A stretch of DNA of 64,000 bases from Oscillospiraceae bacterium (GCA_021769725.1 JAETSI010000008.1:1-64000); one strand, 5' to 3'; shown: positions 52,208 to 61,788, counted from the first letter of the stretch. A program made the numbers and translations. The notes: generated by a model from the sequence alone, not told the origin.

Positions 52208-52645
52208 AGATTCCTCTTTGCTGTAATATTAAGATAATATCCGATAGACGCTGTAGCGTCCTATAATCCTGAATATGATTATATCACAACAAAGGAGTGC
52301 GTTTGTTAAGAAATTGTGTATAATTATACCAATAAAGAAAAACCGGCGAATACGCTAAAAAGCAGATTACAGATTGTAGAATTTAACAAGGTACTTGCAT
52401 AAAGTTAAATTATAAAAATTGTGTTCTTATGAATAAATTAAATATAAAACACAGAAATATGAATAAAAAATGTCTGAAGCAATATTCCAAATGTTTTCAT
52501 TAGCACTTGTTTGTAAATTATGATGTTCATAACCAGCAGATTGCATAAAATTATCTTTGATTTTTATCAGATAATATTTTTCGGACAATCAGCAATATTT
52601 ATAGTGGAATATACATGTAGTATATAAATATGATGCCAATACATT
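52208..52645. other. AT-rich region upstream of the GH9-dockerin gene
   Basis: The 438-bp gap between the GH9-dockerin start and the GH25 end has no ORF I can support. On the minus strand TATAAT (plus 52277-52282) may be a -10 but no -35 fits at 17-18 bp. A perfect GACGC-TGTA-GCGTC hairpin (52247-52260) lies in the putative leader. The remainder is AT-rich with no repeat noticed. Confidence 0.4.
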
Positions 52646-53947
52646 TTAATATATAATATTCATGTCTACGTCACCGTAAATGCCAGGGATACGTCCGCAG
52701 CTGCTCTGCTGCCAGATAAAATAGTCGCCTTCGTAATCTGTATCTTCAACATAATGTGCCAGCCATACAGGGGAAATGCTTTTGCTGTGATCGTTCCAGA
52801 TATTGTTCAGAAAATTTTTGCTGCTGTAAAGCATGGTATCATAGCCATACTTTGCCATTTCATCGTTAAAAACGGCGTACAGATCATTGATTTGCTTTAT
52901 ATTCATTCCATACTTCTGGAAGCTGCCGAATTCTTCCCAGTCGAATCCGACAGGAAGATCAAGCTCTGCTCCGTTAAGATTGTCGGCTATCCATTTTGCC
53001 TGTTCACGGATTTCGTCCTCAGAATTTGCAGTGGTATAGAAATAAACGCTCAGGTCTATTCCTGCGGCTCTTGCCCCTTCGATATTGGCATAAAAACAGT
53101 CGTCCATAACTATACTATCATAGCTGTAACCCATTCTGATAATCGCAAACTCGCATCCGGCGTCCCGGACTGCTGACCAGTCGATATTGCCCTGCCATGT
53201 GGAAACGTCGATTCCGGGACGTCCCAAAGCGCCGTATATATATGCAAAATCGCTGAAATCCATACGTTCTCTGTCGTCCGGAGGGGACGGAACGGAGCTT
53301 ACAACAGAAATAGTCAGATCCCAATCAGAAATATTGCCCGAACTGTCCGAAACATGGGCTGTCAGCGGATAATCACCTATAGTACCGGGGTCGATATATC
53401 CGTCGTATGTCAGTACGGGAGCACTGTCATAATTGTCGGCAAATCCGACATAGTCATTAAGGTCGAAGTCTTCTCCGACACGGTGATAAGGATTCCAGCC
53501 AGAATTAAGTATTATTGGAGCTTCGGTATCTTCTACAACATAGGTAAGCGTTTGTTCCTGTTCTTTTCCGCCGGCAGAGTATTTGATAGTCACTGATTTT
53601 TCGCCGGTTTCAGAGGTGTCAAGGGGATCGCTTCCGTTCAGGACAACAATATTAGCTTCGGTGAGGAATTCGTTTATTGTAAGTTCTTCGTAAACCGGAA
53701 CAGTTTTCGATCCGCTGAGTTTGACAGGTTTCGTTGAAGGCTGGGATTCCGTGGCAGGTTCAGAAACGGCGGAAGTTACAGCGGAAGCAGCAGCCGGAGC
53801 AGACGTTAATGGCTGCTCGCTTGATTTTTCACGGATGGAACTTATTTCAGCTTTTGATTTGTTGTCAGATATTGAAGAAGTTTTTTCGCATGATATGAGA
53901 CTCATGCAGAAAACAGACAGAATTGCAGCGATTATTTTATTTTTCAT
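52646..53947 (-). CDS. Lipoprotein with Ig-like domain and GH25 lysozyme domain
   Basis: A 433-residue predicted lipoprotein (lipobox LISC at about 17-20). An Ala/Ser/Thr-rich spacer is followed by two DUF5011/Ig-like units (about 75-215; VVEDTEAPIIL is typical) and a GH25 muramidase domain at about 238-433, beginning GIDVSTWQGNIDWSAVRDAG with the family Asp and the VGFDWEE pair near 330. It should cut the N-acetylmuramic acid to GlcNAc bond in peptidoglycan, at its own surface for growth or remodelling. It has its own promoter. Confidence 0.9.
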   Translation of the reverse strand: MKNKIIAAILSVFCMSLISCEKTSSISDNKSKAEISSIREKSSEQPLTSAPAAASAVTSAVSEPATESQPSTKPVKLSGSKTVPVYEELTINEFLTEANIVVLNGSDPLDTSETGEKSVTIKYSAGGKEQEQTLTYVVEDTEAPIILNSGWNPYHRVGEDFDLNDYVGFADNYDSAPVLTYDGYIDPGTIGDYPLTAHVSDSSGNISDWDLTISVVSSVPSPPDDRERMDFSDFAYIYGALGRPGIDVSTWQGNIDWSAVRDAGCEFAIIRMGYSYDSIVMDDCFYANIEGARAAGIDLSVYFYTTANSEDEIREQAKWIADNLNGAELDLPVGFDWEEFGSFQKYGMNIKQINDLYAVFNDEMAKYGYDTMLYSSKNFLNNIWNDHSKSISPVWLAHYVEDTDYEGDYFIWQQSSCGRIPGIYGDVDMNIIY

Positions 53948-53981
53948 GGTTTCTCCTTAACAAATATATAAATATGCCTAT

Positions 53982-54010
53982 ATTATATCATAGCTCAGTA
54001 ACGAAGTAAA
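53982..54010 (-). promoter_or_regulatory. Promoter of the GH25 gene
   Basis: TTTACT (54010-54005) and TATAAT (53987-53982) on the minus strand, 17-bp spacer. Confidence 0.65.
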
Positions 54011-54050
54011 GACAAAATGGTGACAAAATAAATTAAATTGTAGAAAATAG

Positions 54051-54079
54051 TTGAAAAATGACCTGTAATGTGATATAAT
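54051..54079 (+). promoter_or_regulatory. Promoter of the TIR/SPFH operon
   Basis: TTGAAA at 54051-54056 and TATAAT at 54074-54079, 17-bp spacer. The -10 overlaps an in-frame ATG at 54078, which therefore cannot be the translation start. Confidence 0.75.
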
Positions 54080-54113
54080 GAATAAAATGCATTCATTAGA
54101 AATGGGGAAAAAT

Positions 54114-55673
54114 ATGGCTGTTTTAAAATGTAAAATGTGCGGAGGAACTCTCAGGACAACTGATAGTATCAATGTATGTGTATGTGAATATTGCGGGACT
54201 GCCCAAACCCTTCCTAAGGTGCGTGATGATATAAATTTCAATCTTTTCAATCGTGCCAATGATCTGCGCAGCGGTCGTGAATTCGACAAGGCACAGGAAA
54301 TATATGAAAAAATAGTCCAGAATTGTTCTGATGATTCCGAGGCATACTGGGGTTTGGTTCTTTGCAAATATGGTATAGAATATGTTACGGATCCAAAAAC
54401 GGGCAGGAGACTTCCGACCTGTCACCGAACACAAACCGATTCGGTTCTTATGGATATGGACTATAAATCAGCCGTTAATTATGCAGAACCGGCAAGAAGA
54501 AATCTCTATGTTATTGAAGCAGAGGAAATTGATCGTATACAGCGCAGAATTCTTGATATAGCTCGTTCTGAAGAAGCGTTTGACGTTTTTATCTGCTATA
54601 AGCAGACAGATGAAGCCGGAAACAGAACTCCCGACAGCGTTATTGCCAATGATATTTACTTCCAGTTAAAACAGGCAGGAATAAAGGCATTCTATTCTGC
54701 TATAACTCTTGAGGATAAACTTGGAAGTGAGTACGAACCATACATATATTCTGCTCTTTCAAGCGCCCGGGTTATGCTTGTTGTCGGAACAAAACCGGAG
54801 TACTTTCAGTCTGTGTGGCTGAGAAACGAGTGGAGCCGTTTTTTGAAATTCGTTAAGAACGACAGAACCCGTCTGCTTATTCCGTGCTATAAGGATATGG
54901 ATCCGTATGATTTGCCGGAAGAATTTTCTCACTTGCAGGCACAGGATATGTCAAAGATCGGTTTTATCAACGATATTATATACGGAATTAAAAAGCTTAT
55001 CCGCAAAGAACCTGATAAATACTCTGTTTCTCGTGAAAAAGTGAGCGGTACAACAGATGAGCAGACTATGCTCCGCCGAATTGAAATATTTTTCAATTCC
55101 AGAGATTTTACCGGTGCGGAAGAATACTGCGACAGGGTTCTTGATAAAAATCCGGAATGCGCCAAGGCTTACTATTATAAATTTCTTGCCGAGCATTTCT
55201 GCGCTGATCTTCAGGAGCTTTATTCGCCCAACAAGGTGAACGGAATGGCAGATTTTTATATAAAAGGATACGGCTATGATGTCAGAGACGATGTTAATTA
55301 TCAAAAAAGAGTACAGTATGTCTTGAAACATTCCATAAAAAATGCTATTGATCTGTCAAGGGGAGCAGAGCATGAAGAATATGTTCACGCTTATGAGGGA
55401 ATTGTTTCGCTTATTCGGAATGCAATAAAAGCTAAGGAACAGCAGAAAATTGCTGAGGAACTGCGTTTACAGGAGGAAGCACGTGAACGCAGAAGATTAG
55501 AAGAAGAACAGCGTGCAAAGGAAATTAAACGTATAAAGAATAAAAAACTTTTTAAAACTCTGGCAGTTATTGCCTTGATATGTTTTACATTCTATGGTCT
55601 GGTCGTCGATCTGCCAATCTTTCCTTTGATAATTTTGATTGTGATTATTATAATTATTTTGGGATTAAAATAG
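54114..55673 (+). CDS. Zinc-ribbon, TIR and TPR-like membrane protein (first copy)
   Basis: A 519-residue protein. Zinc ribbon at about 5-30 (KCKMCGGTL...CEYCGT); helical repeats about 38-150; TIR domain about 155-290 starting FDVFICYKQTDEAG, with Glu200 in TLEDKLG at the place of the catalytic glutamate of TIR NADases and WLRNEWSRF near its end; more TPR-like helices (FTGAEEYCDRVLDKNPECAKAYYY); a charged coiled coil about 440-480; and one or two C-terminal membrane helices. It is first in a four-gene operon with a paralogue 8 nt downstream and an SPFH protein. NAD cleavage or TIR scaffolding is inference. RBS GGGG is modest. Confidence 0.85.
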   Translation: MAVLKCKMCGGTLRTTDSINVCVCEYCGTAQTLPKVRDDINFNLFNRANDLRSGREFDKAQEIYEKIVQNCSDDSEAYWGLVLCKYGIEYVTDPKTGRRLPTCHRTQTDSVLMDMDYKSAVNYAEPARRNLYVIEAEEIDRIQRRILDIARSEEAFDVFICYKQTDEAGNRTPDSVIANDIYFQLKQAGIKAFYSAITLEDKLGSEYEPYIYSALSSARVMLVVGTKPEYFQSVWLRNEWSRFLKFVKNDRTRLLIPCYKDMDPYDLPEEFSHLQAQDMSKIGFINDIIYGIKKLIRKEPDKYSVSREKVSGTTDEQTMLRRIEIFFNSRDFTGAEEYCDRVLDKNPECAKAYYYKFLAEHFCADLQELYSPNKVNGMADFYIKGYGYDVRDDVNYQKRVQYVLKHSIKNAIDLSRGAEHEEYVHAYEGIVSLIRNAIKAKEQQKIAEELRLQEEARERRRLEEEQRAKEIKRIKNKKLFKTLAVIALICFTFYGLVVDLPIFPLIILIVIIIIILGLK

Positions 55674-55681
55674 GGGGGCAT

Positions 55682-57799
55682 ATGGCTATATATAAATGCA
55701 AAATGTGCGGAGGATCTCTTGAACCCGCACAGGGAGAAACAGTCTGCAAATGCAGCTACTGCGGCACGGTGCAGACGCTTCCGCAAACTGACAATGAACG
55801 TATCCGTCAGCTTTTTGACCGTGCAAACAGTTTTCGTCTGAAAAATGATTTCGACAGTGCTGCGATGGTTTATGAGAACATCATCGCAGAGTATCCCGAA
55901 GATGCGGAGGCGCATTGGGGTATATGTCTCTGCCGCTACGGAATAGAATACGTTGAAGATCCAAGAACGAAAAAAAGGCTTGCCACCTGCCACAGGACGC
56001 AGTTCCGTCCTATACTTGAAGATTCCGACTTTGCAATGGCTGTGCGCTATGCCGACGCAGCGGCAGAATCGGTTTACAGGGAGGAAGCTGCTTATATCAA
56101 CGCTGTGCAGCAGAAGATCCTTGATATCTCACAAAAAGAAGAACCTTTTGATATATTCATATGCTACAAGGAAACTGACGGCGGCGGAAGCCGTACAACT
56201 GACAGTGTTATTGCACAGGATATTTACGAAGTTCTTACAGACAGAGGATACAGAGTTTTCTTTTCAAGGATAACTCTTGAGGATAAGCTTGGCAAAGAAT
56301 ATGAACCGTACATATTTGCGGCGCTTAACAGTGCGAAGATAATGCTTGCAGTCGGTACAAAGCCCGAGAATTTTAATTCTGTATGGGTGAAAAACGAGTG
56401 GTCGAGATTTCTTGCGCTTGCAGAACAGGGACAGGAAAAGACGGTTATTCCGTGCTATCGTGATATGAGTCCGTATGAGCTGCCGCAGGAATTGAGAGCA
56501 CTCCAGTCGCAGGATGTTTCTAAAGTCGGATATATGCAGGATCTTTTGAGAGGAATTGAGAAGATAACCGGCAGTGAAACGGCTGTTTCTTCCGGAACAG
56601 CGATCTATAGCGCTGATGCTTTTGTTCAGAGAGCAATGCTTTTTTTGGAGGATGAAAATTTCAGTCAGGCAGAAGCTTATTGCGAAAAGGCTCTTGACGC
56701 TGACCCGAAAAATGCTTTTGCTTATTTTGCTCGGCTTATGGCAGAACTTCGATTGTCTCATGAGAATATGCTCATGACGTACAGCCGACCTATCGGCAAT
56801 ATGGACAGCTATGAAAAAGCTTACAGATTTGCAGAGGGCGATCTGAAAAAAAGATTGTGTACATATGAGATGAATTCACGTTATCTCTATGCAGGAAAGC
56901 TTCTGGAGGGCAATGCTTCACGCAGCAATATCCTGAAAGCTTCAAGTATTTATATCGCACTCGGAGCATACAGCGGTGCGGCTGACGGCAGAGATCGGGC
57001 TGAAAAAATGTTGCGTGATATAGAAGATAAGGCTTTTTCCGAAGCCAAAGCTCTGGTGGACGCTCCTTCAAGTGGCGGAGATTATCTGAAAGCAAAGATA
57101 TTGCTTGAAGAAATGTCATCAGATTCCAGAAGTGCCGATCTTATAGGTATATGCAACGGGAAGCTTGAGGAGATATATCAGAAAGCCGTAAATCTCATGA
57201 AATCATCCAATAGCTCGGGAGATTATGCTGATGCTCAGAAGCTTTTTGAGCAGATCAGCGGATATAAAGATTCCGGACGTCTGGCGTTCAGCTGCTCTAT
57301 GAAATATGAAGAGACTTCGGATTATGAACAGGAACATCTGGAAGAAGAACGGCGGAAAAATGAAGCTGTACTCATGGAGAAAAAGATCCTTGACAGAGCG
57401 GCGGCAAATCAGAAGCATGAGAAACGCCGGGTAAAACACGTTATCTTTTTTTCAATAATAGCATTTGCTGCGTTTGTCGTTGTAGGCAGAAACATTGATA
57501 TTGCTATGGATGAAGAAATGATTATTTACGGCAGCAGAATGTTCATTACAGCGGCGGCATCATGTATTTTTGCAATGGCGCTTATAATGATGGAATTTGC
57601 CGTCAGCGGAGAGACAAACATGAATAAATGGCAGCTCCAGAAGCTTGGAATAGTCGGTGCAACGTTGGTAACGACACTTCTCACGTTTCATTCTACAGAT
57701 TCTGTTATAGATACTGCTATAGTTTTTTTCGTTCATCTGGCAGCGATATTTCTGGCAGTAAAATTGGGAAAAGTTTTATTTCATAAAAACAAATCATGA
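55682..57799 (+). CDS. Zinc-ribbon, TIR and TPR membrane protein (second copy)
   Basis: A 705-residue paralogue of the preceding protein, in the same order: zinc ribbon (KCKMCGGSL...CSYCGT) at about 5-30, helical region, TIR about 155-290 (FDIFICYKETDGGG; Glu200 in TLEDKLG; WVKNEWSRF), then a longer repeat region (about 325-555) that includes TPR/Sel1-like units with SGDYADAQKLFEQISGYKDSG, a charged coiled coil and about four C-terminal membrane helices. I start at the ATG at 55682 (MAIYKCKMC) with AGGGGGG before it. Adjacent paralogues of different length suggest a two-subunit membrane assembly. Confidence 0.87.
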   Translation: MAIYKCKMCGGSLEPAQGETVCKCSYCGTVQTLPQTDNERIRQLFDRANSFRLKNDFDSAAMVYENIIAEYPEDAEAHWGICLCRYGIEYVEDPRTKKRLATCHRTQFRPILEDSDFAMAVRYADAAAESVYREEAAYINAVQQKILDISQKEEPFDIFICYKETDGGGSRTTDSVIAQDIYEVLTDRGYRVFFSRITLEDKLGKEYEPYIFAALNSAKIMLAVGTKPENFNSVWVKNEWSRFLALAEQGQEKTVIPCYRDMSPYELPQELRALQSQDVSKVGYMQDLLRGIEKITGSETAVSSGTAIYSADAFVQRAMLFLEDENFSQAEAYCEKALDADPKNAFAYFARLMAELRLSHENMLMTYSRPIGNMDSYEKAYRFAEGDLKKRLCTYEMNSRYLYAGKLLEGNASRSNILKASSIYIALGAYSGAADGRDRAEKMLRDIEDKAFSEAKALVDAPSSGGDYLKAKILLEEMSSDSRSADLIGICNGKLEEIYQKAVNLMKSSNSSGDYADAQKLFEQISGYKDSGRLAFSCSMKYEETSDYEQEHLEEERRKNEAVLMEKKILDRAAANQKHEKRRVKHVIFFSIIAFAAFVVVGRNIDIAMDEEMIIYGSRMFITAAASCIFAMALIMMEFAVSGETNMNKWQLQKLGIVGATLVTTLLTFHSTDSVIDTAIVFFVHLAAIFLAVKLGKVLFHKNKS

Positions 57800-57826
57800 A
57801 TATCCAATTAAAGGAGGAACATAAAG

Positions 57827-59236
57827 ATGTTTGGTAAAAAAGACGAACCTAAACTTCCTGATAATGGCGTGGCAAGCGTTATAATGTACGACGGTACTAA
57901 TCAGGATCTTGTTCACAAGCATAAAATTGAGAATTTTAATCTTGGTTCACAGCTTATCGTTCACGAGGCGCAGGAGGCTGTATTTTTCCGTGACGGAATG
58001 GCTCTTGACCTTTTCGGAGCAGGCAGACACACTCTGGAAACACAGAATCTGCCGTTCTTCAACAGGGCGTTCAAGCTCCCTACTAATGCGGAAACTATTT
58101 TTCATGCAGAGATTTATTTCATAAACAAGGCTGTACAGATGGGCATAAAGTGGGGAACCGATACAAAGGTGCGCTTTATTGAACCAGATTCCGGACTTCC
58201 TATCGAGATCGGTGCCTGTGGTCAGTTCAGCCTGCTGGTAAACGATTCACGAAAGCTTCTTATAAAGCTTGTGGGAACTGCCGACGGAATGTCCTACAGA
58301 TCTCTTACTTCTGATTCCAACGAGTACGGACCTGCTGTCTCTAAGTTCAAGGCGATGGTCATCACAAAGGTAAAGAGCAATCTTGCACGCATAATCAAGA
58401 GCTGCAATATTAATATCCTTGAAATAGACGAACATCTGGAGGATATTTCCGGCAGTCTGCGTCAGAATATCAATGAATCCTTTGAAGAATACGGTCTTAC
58501 TATGCCGGAATTCTACGTTGAGACAGTCATGACTCCTGACGACGACCCCAATTACAGACGTTTGAAGCAGCAGCACGCCGATATGTTCCTGAAAATACGT
58601 CAGGAAGAGATCCTTAAAGCAGAGGCTGAAAAGGCGAGAGAGCGTATGGCAGTTGAGGCAGAGACTGAAGCACAGCTCAAGGTGATATCCGCTCAGGGAG
58701 AGGCTCAGGCACTCAGGCTCAGAGCAGCCGCAGAGGCAGAGGAAATGAGAATGAAAGGCTTTACATATCGTGAGCAGACAGCCCGTGAGATCGGCGTTGA
58801 GGCTGCCAAGAACATGGGCGGCAGCGCCGGAGGAAGTGCTGTCGGCGATATAGCAGGTCTTGGCATTGCTCTCGGAGCTATGAGCGGTGTTGTTGATATG
58901 ACCAAGAATGTTATGACTCCTATGACCGCAGCCGTATCCGGAACTGCAAATGCTGCATCGGCAGATACATGGGTGTGCTCCTGCGGAACTGAAAATACAA
59001 CAAAATTCTGCGGCAGCTGCGGAAAACCCAGACCCCAGTTGCAGAATGCAAACACATGGATGTGTTCATGCGGAACGGAAAATACGACGAAATTCTGCGG
59101 CAGCTGCGGAAAGCCTAAGCCGGTTGCTGACAATAAATGGATCTGTCCGGTGTGCGGAACTGAAAATACCACTAAGTTCTGCTGTAACTGCGGAAAAGCA
59201 AGACCTGAAGCCGATGAGGAAAGAAAGGGAGAATAA
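57827..59236 (+). CDS. SPFH/band-7 protein with three C-terminal zinc ribbons
   Basis: A 469-residue soluble protein of the YdjI/'virion core protein' type. The SPFH domain spans about 20-250 (LIVHEAQEAVFFRDG near 45), then a charged coiled coil about 250-310 rich in AEAEKARERMAVEAE, a Gly/Ala/Met-rich stretch about 325-370, and three near-identical zinc ribbons (about 381-402, 408-429 and 434-456), each ending TTKFC..CGK. SPFH proteins form ring or cage scaffolds at membranes. It lies 27 nt after the second TIR gene with RBS AAAGGAGG. It is probably the scaffold of the TIR system here. Confidence 0.88.
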   Translation: MFGKKDEPKLPDNGVASVIMYDGTNQDLVHKHKIENFNLGSQLIVHEAQEAVFFRDGMALDLFGAGRHTLETQNLPFFNRAFKLPTNAETIFHAEIYFINKAVQMGIKWGTDTKVRFIEPDSGLPIEIGACGQFSLLVNDSRKLLIKLVGTADGMSYRSLTSDSNEYGPAVSKFKAMVITKVKSNLARIIKSCNINILEIDEHLEDISGSLRQNINESFEEYGLTMPEFYVETVMTPDDDPNYRRLKQQHADMFLKIRQEEILKAEAEKARERMAVEAETEAQLKVISAQGEAQALRLRAAAEAEEMRMKGFTYREQTAREIGVEAAKNMGGSAGGSAVGDIAGLGIALGAMSGVVDMTKNVMTPMTAAVSGTANAASADTWVCSCGTENTTKFCGSCGKPRPQLQNANTWMCSCGTENTTKFCGSCGKPKPVADNKWICPVCGTENTTKFCCNCGKARPEADEERKGE

Positions 59237-59238
59237 TT

Positions 59239-59937
59239 ATGAAAAATATTAGAACACAGGTCGTAGCCGTATTGTTAATAGTTGCTGCACTCTTTTCGGC
59301 AGCAGTCTTTCTGATTCCGTTCGATAAGGGCGAACCTGCTTTCTGGATAGGATATATAGCAGAACTTGCAGCGGTAATACTCCAGATACCCGTATTTAAG
59401 CTTGCATATCCTGTCGGTTCAGATCTGAAAAGTAAAGTTCTGGGATATCCGCTGTTCAAAATAGGTGTTTCGTATCTTGTAGTACAGACAATACTCAGCT
59501 TTGTGCTTATTGCTCTTGGCAGCAGCGGAAATATGCCTGCATGGCTGGCAGCTCTGCTCTGCCTGCTTGTGCTTGGATTTGCTCTTCTGTTTGGTATGTC
59601 AGCAAATATGGCAAGAACAGCTATTACGAATCTTGAGACAGCTGCGGCAGTTGATACAAAGCTTATGAAGTCCCTGGCGCTCCGGGCGCAGAATCTCGTA
59701 ACTAAGACTAACAACCCTACGCTCCAGAGCGAACTCAGAAAGCTTGCTGAGAAGATCACCTACAGCGATCCTGTAAGCAGTCCGGCGATAGCTGATTCGG
59801 AATACAGACTTTCAACGCTGTTCGGACAGCTGGAAGCCGCAGTTTCTACTCCGCAAGGGGCTGGAGCTATGGATCTCTGTAAGTCTGTGAACATTGCTCT
59901 CGACGACAGAAACGCAGCCTGCAAGGCTTCTAAATAA
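59239..59937 (+). CDS. Four-helix membrane protein, last gene of the TIR/SPFH operon
   Basis: A 232-residue protein with about four membrane helices (residues 5-130) and a helical cytosolic tail of about 100 residues. It starts 2 nt after the SPFH stop, with AAGGGAGAAT as RBS, so it is tightly coupled. No family recognised. It may anchor the SPFH or TIR proteins. A strong terminator follows. Confidence 0.78.
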   Translation: MKNIRTQVVAVLLIVAALFSAAVFLIPFDKGEPAFWIGYIAELAAVILQIPVFKLAYPVGSDLKSKVLGYPLFKIGVSYLVVQTILSFVLIALGSSGNMPAWLAALLCLLVLGFALLFGMSANMARTAITNLETAAAVDTKLMKSLALRAQNLVTKTNNPTLQSELRKLAEKITYSDPVSSPAIADSEYRLSTLFGQLEAAVSTPQGAGAMDLCKSVNIALDDRNAACKASK

Positions 59938-59943
59938 TAAACG

Positions 59944-59975
59944 AAGCAGGGACGATATCAGTATCGTCCCTGCTT
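59944..59975. terminator. Bidirectional terminator of the TIR/SPFH operon and the sigma operon
   Basis: Perfect 14-bp arms (AAGCAGGGACGATA / TATCGTCCCTGCTT) with a TCAG loop, followed by TATTATT on the plus strand. Confidence 0.9.
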
Positions 59976-59981
59976 TATTAT

Positions 59982-61211
59982 TCAGTTAAAGGCAACATCC
60001 TCGTTTTCAATAACAAGATAATCCGGTGAAACAGCCGGAATATAGAATGCTCCATATTCCTTCACACCGTCGCTGAAGGCATAATCGCCTGTTCGTTCAG
60101 GGTGAAGTTCAACAAGAAATCGGTAGTAGGGGAGAGTGTATTTATAATCAGCAGTGCGTTTGTAGCTGATTCCGGTAAAGAATATCTCATCGGTGTTTAT
60201 TCCGTCCGGAAGATATTCTTCCTCCCATACAGTAGTGTAGTAATCTCCGCCTATAAGCTTATCATATGCCTCGTCATAGCTGATAACGGGGTACATTCCG
60301 GCGAATTCCTTGTAGTCATAATCGTCGTATATAGAAATTGTGCTGAGATTTTTACCGCCATAGAAATAAACCCGGCGCAAATTGTAGTTTATAAGCGCCG
60401 TCAGCGGATCTTCTGAATCATCATAAAGAGAAAATGTTGTATTTGGTTCATTGTAAATGCTAAAATCCGTAAAAACTACAGGAGCAGGGTTATCCATCCG
60501 TATGATATTCTTGTATTTATCTCCGAGATATTTAAGTGATCTTATTGCATGATCCTTGTCTGTTGTATCGCAAATATCGTATTCGTTTGGCAGTTCAATT
60601 GGATATTCAAATTCTATATATATTCTGCTTGAATACGCATACATCGAAAGGCTGATATCCCCTGCTTTTGCTTTATAATAATCACCATTGGGATGCCTGT
60701 CAACAGGTGTAAATTCTTCGTCAGTCAGCAGACCGGCAATATCCTTTAATCTTTCTTCCATTTCATTCATTGTATAAACGGGAAAGCCTCCGTGACTGTA
60801 AATTTCATTACTTGGCTCTATAAAGACCGGAAGTTCAGTAAAATCACAGTTTTCACGGCTGGGATTTCCGTCCAGAAGTTCAGATACATCGTAAGCCCAG
60901 AATCCCTCAAAGCCCATACCACCGGTTTCTCCGTTCTGAGTGTGTATGATTGGCAGTTCTCCGGTATTTTCAGGAAATTCTATTCGTTCACTATATGATT
61001 TTTCTTCGTCAGGTACTATTTTATCAGGCGTTCTGTCCGGGATATTTTTAACGCTCTGCCACAGTACGACTCCGGCAGCGGCTGCCGCCATTGTTCCGAT
61101 AACGGCAAATTTTACGGGATTTTTCCTTGTCTTTGTTTCTGGTGCGGCTTCGGCGATGAATTTATCGTCCACCTCGCCCAGCTGTTCCATAAGTCTTTCG
61201 TTCTTTTTCAT
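59982..61211 (-). CDS. Putative anti-sigma factor, single-pass membrane protein
   Basis: A 409-residue protein. A short cytoplasmic part of about 33 residues (KNERLMEQLGEVDDKFIAEA) precedes one transmembrane helix at about 34-52; the large external part has no recognised fold. Its ATG overlaps the stop of an ECF sigma factor gene as ATGA. Size, orientation and coupling fit a membrane-bound anti-sigma factor that senses an external signal, as in RsgI-type or DUF-type regulators; the RsgI signature was not seen. Role by context only. Confidence 0.75.
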   Translation of the reverse strand: MKKNERLMEQLGEVDDKFIAEAAPETKTRKNPVKFAVIGTMAAAAAGVVLWQSVKNIPDRTPDKIVPDEEKSYSERIEFPENTGELPIIHTQNGETGGMGFEGFWAYDVSELLDGNPSRENCDFTELPVFIEPSNEIYSHGGFPVYTMNEMEERLKDIAGLLTDEEFTPVDRHPNGDYYKAKAGDISLSMYAYSSRIYIEFEYPIELPNEYDICDTTDKDHAIRSLKYLGDKYKNIIRMDNPAPVVFTDFSIYNEPNTTFSLYDDSEDPLTALINYNLRRVYFYGGKNLSTISIYDDYDYKEFAGMYPVISYDEAYDKLIGGDYYTTVWEEEYLPDGINTDEIFFTGISYKRTADYKYTLPYYRFLVELHPERTGDYAFSDGVKEYGAFYIPAVSPDYLVIENEDVAFN

Positions 61212-61765
61212 ATATAGATCTCCTCCTCTTCAAGAAACTGGCGGAGCTTTTTTCGTGTACGCAGCAGCGACATTTTGACTGCGCCATCGTTCATCGAAAG
61301 CTCCTCTGCAATTTTTTTCACGGGGATAAAGTACCAGTACCGCTTCATGAAAATAACCCGTGAGTCATTTCCCATACTTTCAAGAAATCGGTCGAGAGCG
61401 TCTTTCAGTTCCAGATTTTCGGTAACAGAGCCTCCCTGTTGTTCCGGAATACACTCCGAAAGTTCGTCCATGCAAAGATCAGTCTCGCTGGATTTTCTTT
61501 TCTGCGAATTTTTCTTACGCCATAGGCTAAGGGAAATATTTCTGGTTATTTTTCCAAGAAAAGCCGACAGACACAGAGGACGTTCCGGAGGAATAGTTCT
61601 CCATGCTTTCATCCAGGTATCGCTGAGACATTCTTCGGCATCCTGCCTGTTGTGCAGGATATTCATAGAAACAGCACGGCAGTAGTTTCCATATTTTCGC
61701 TGTGATTCCTTTATAGCCGATTGTGAGCGTTCAAAGTACAGTCCAATTATATCGGTATCGTCCAT
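61208..61765 (-). CDS. ECF-type RNA polymerase sigma factor
   Basis: A 185-residue sigma-70 family factor. Region 2 lies at about 20-90 (YCRAVSMNILHNRQDAEECLSDTWMKAW) and region 4 at about 125-180 (VIFMKRYWYFIPVKKIAEELSMNDGAVKMSLLRTRKKL). No region 1 or 3. The ATG at 61765 with AAAGGAGATG before it is used; a GTG at 61783 is less likely. It is coupled to its probable anti-sigma factor. An ECF-type promoter lies right upstream, suggesting autoregulation. Confidence 0.92.
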   Translation of the reverse strand: MDDTDIIGLYFERSQSAIKESQRKYGNYCRAVSMNILHNRQDAEECLSDTWMKAWRTIPPERPLCLSAFLGKITRNISLSLWRKKNSQKRKSSETDLCMDELSECIPEQQGGSVTENLELKDALDRFLESMGNDSRVIFMKRYWYFIPVKKIAEELSMNDGAVKMSLLRTRKKLRQFLEEEEIYI

Positions 61766-61788
61766 GCTCTCATCTCCTTTCACTTATA

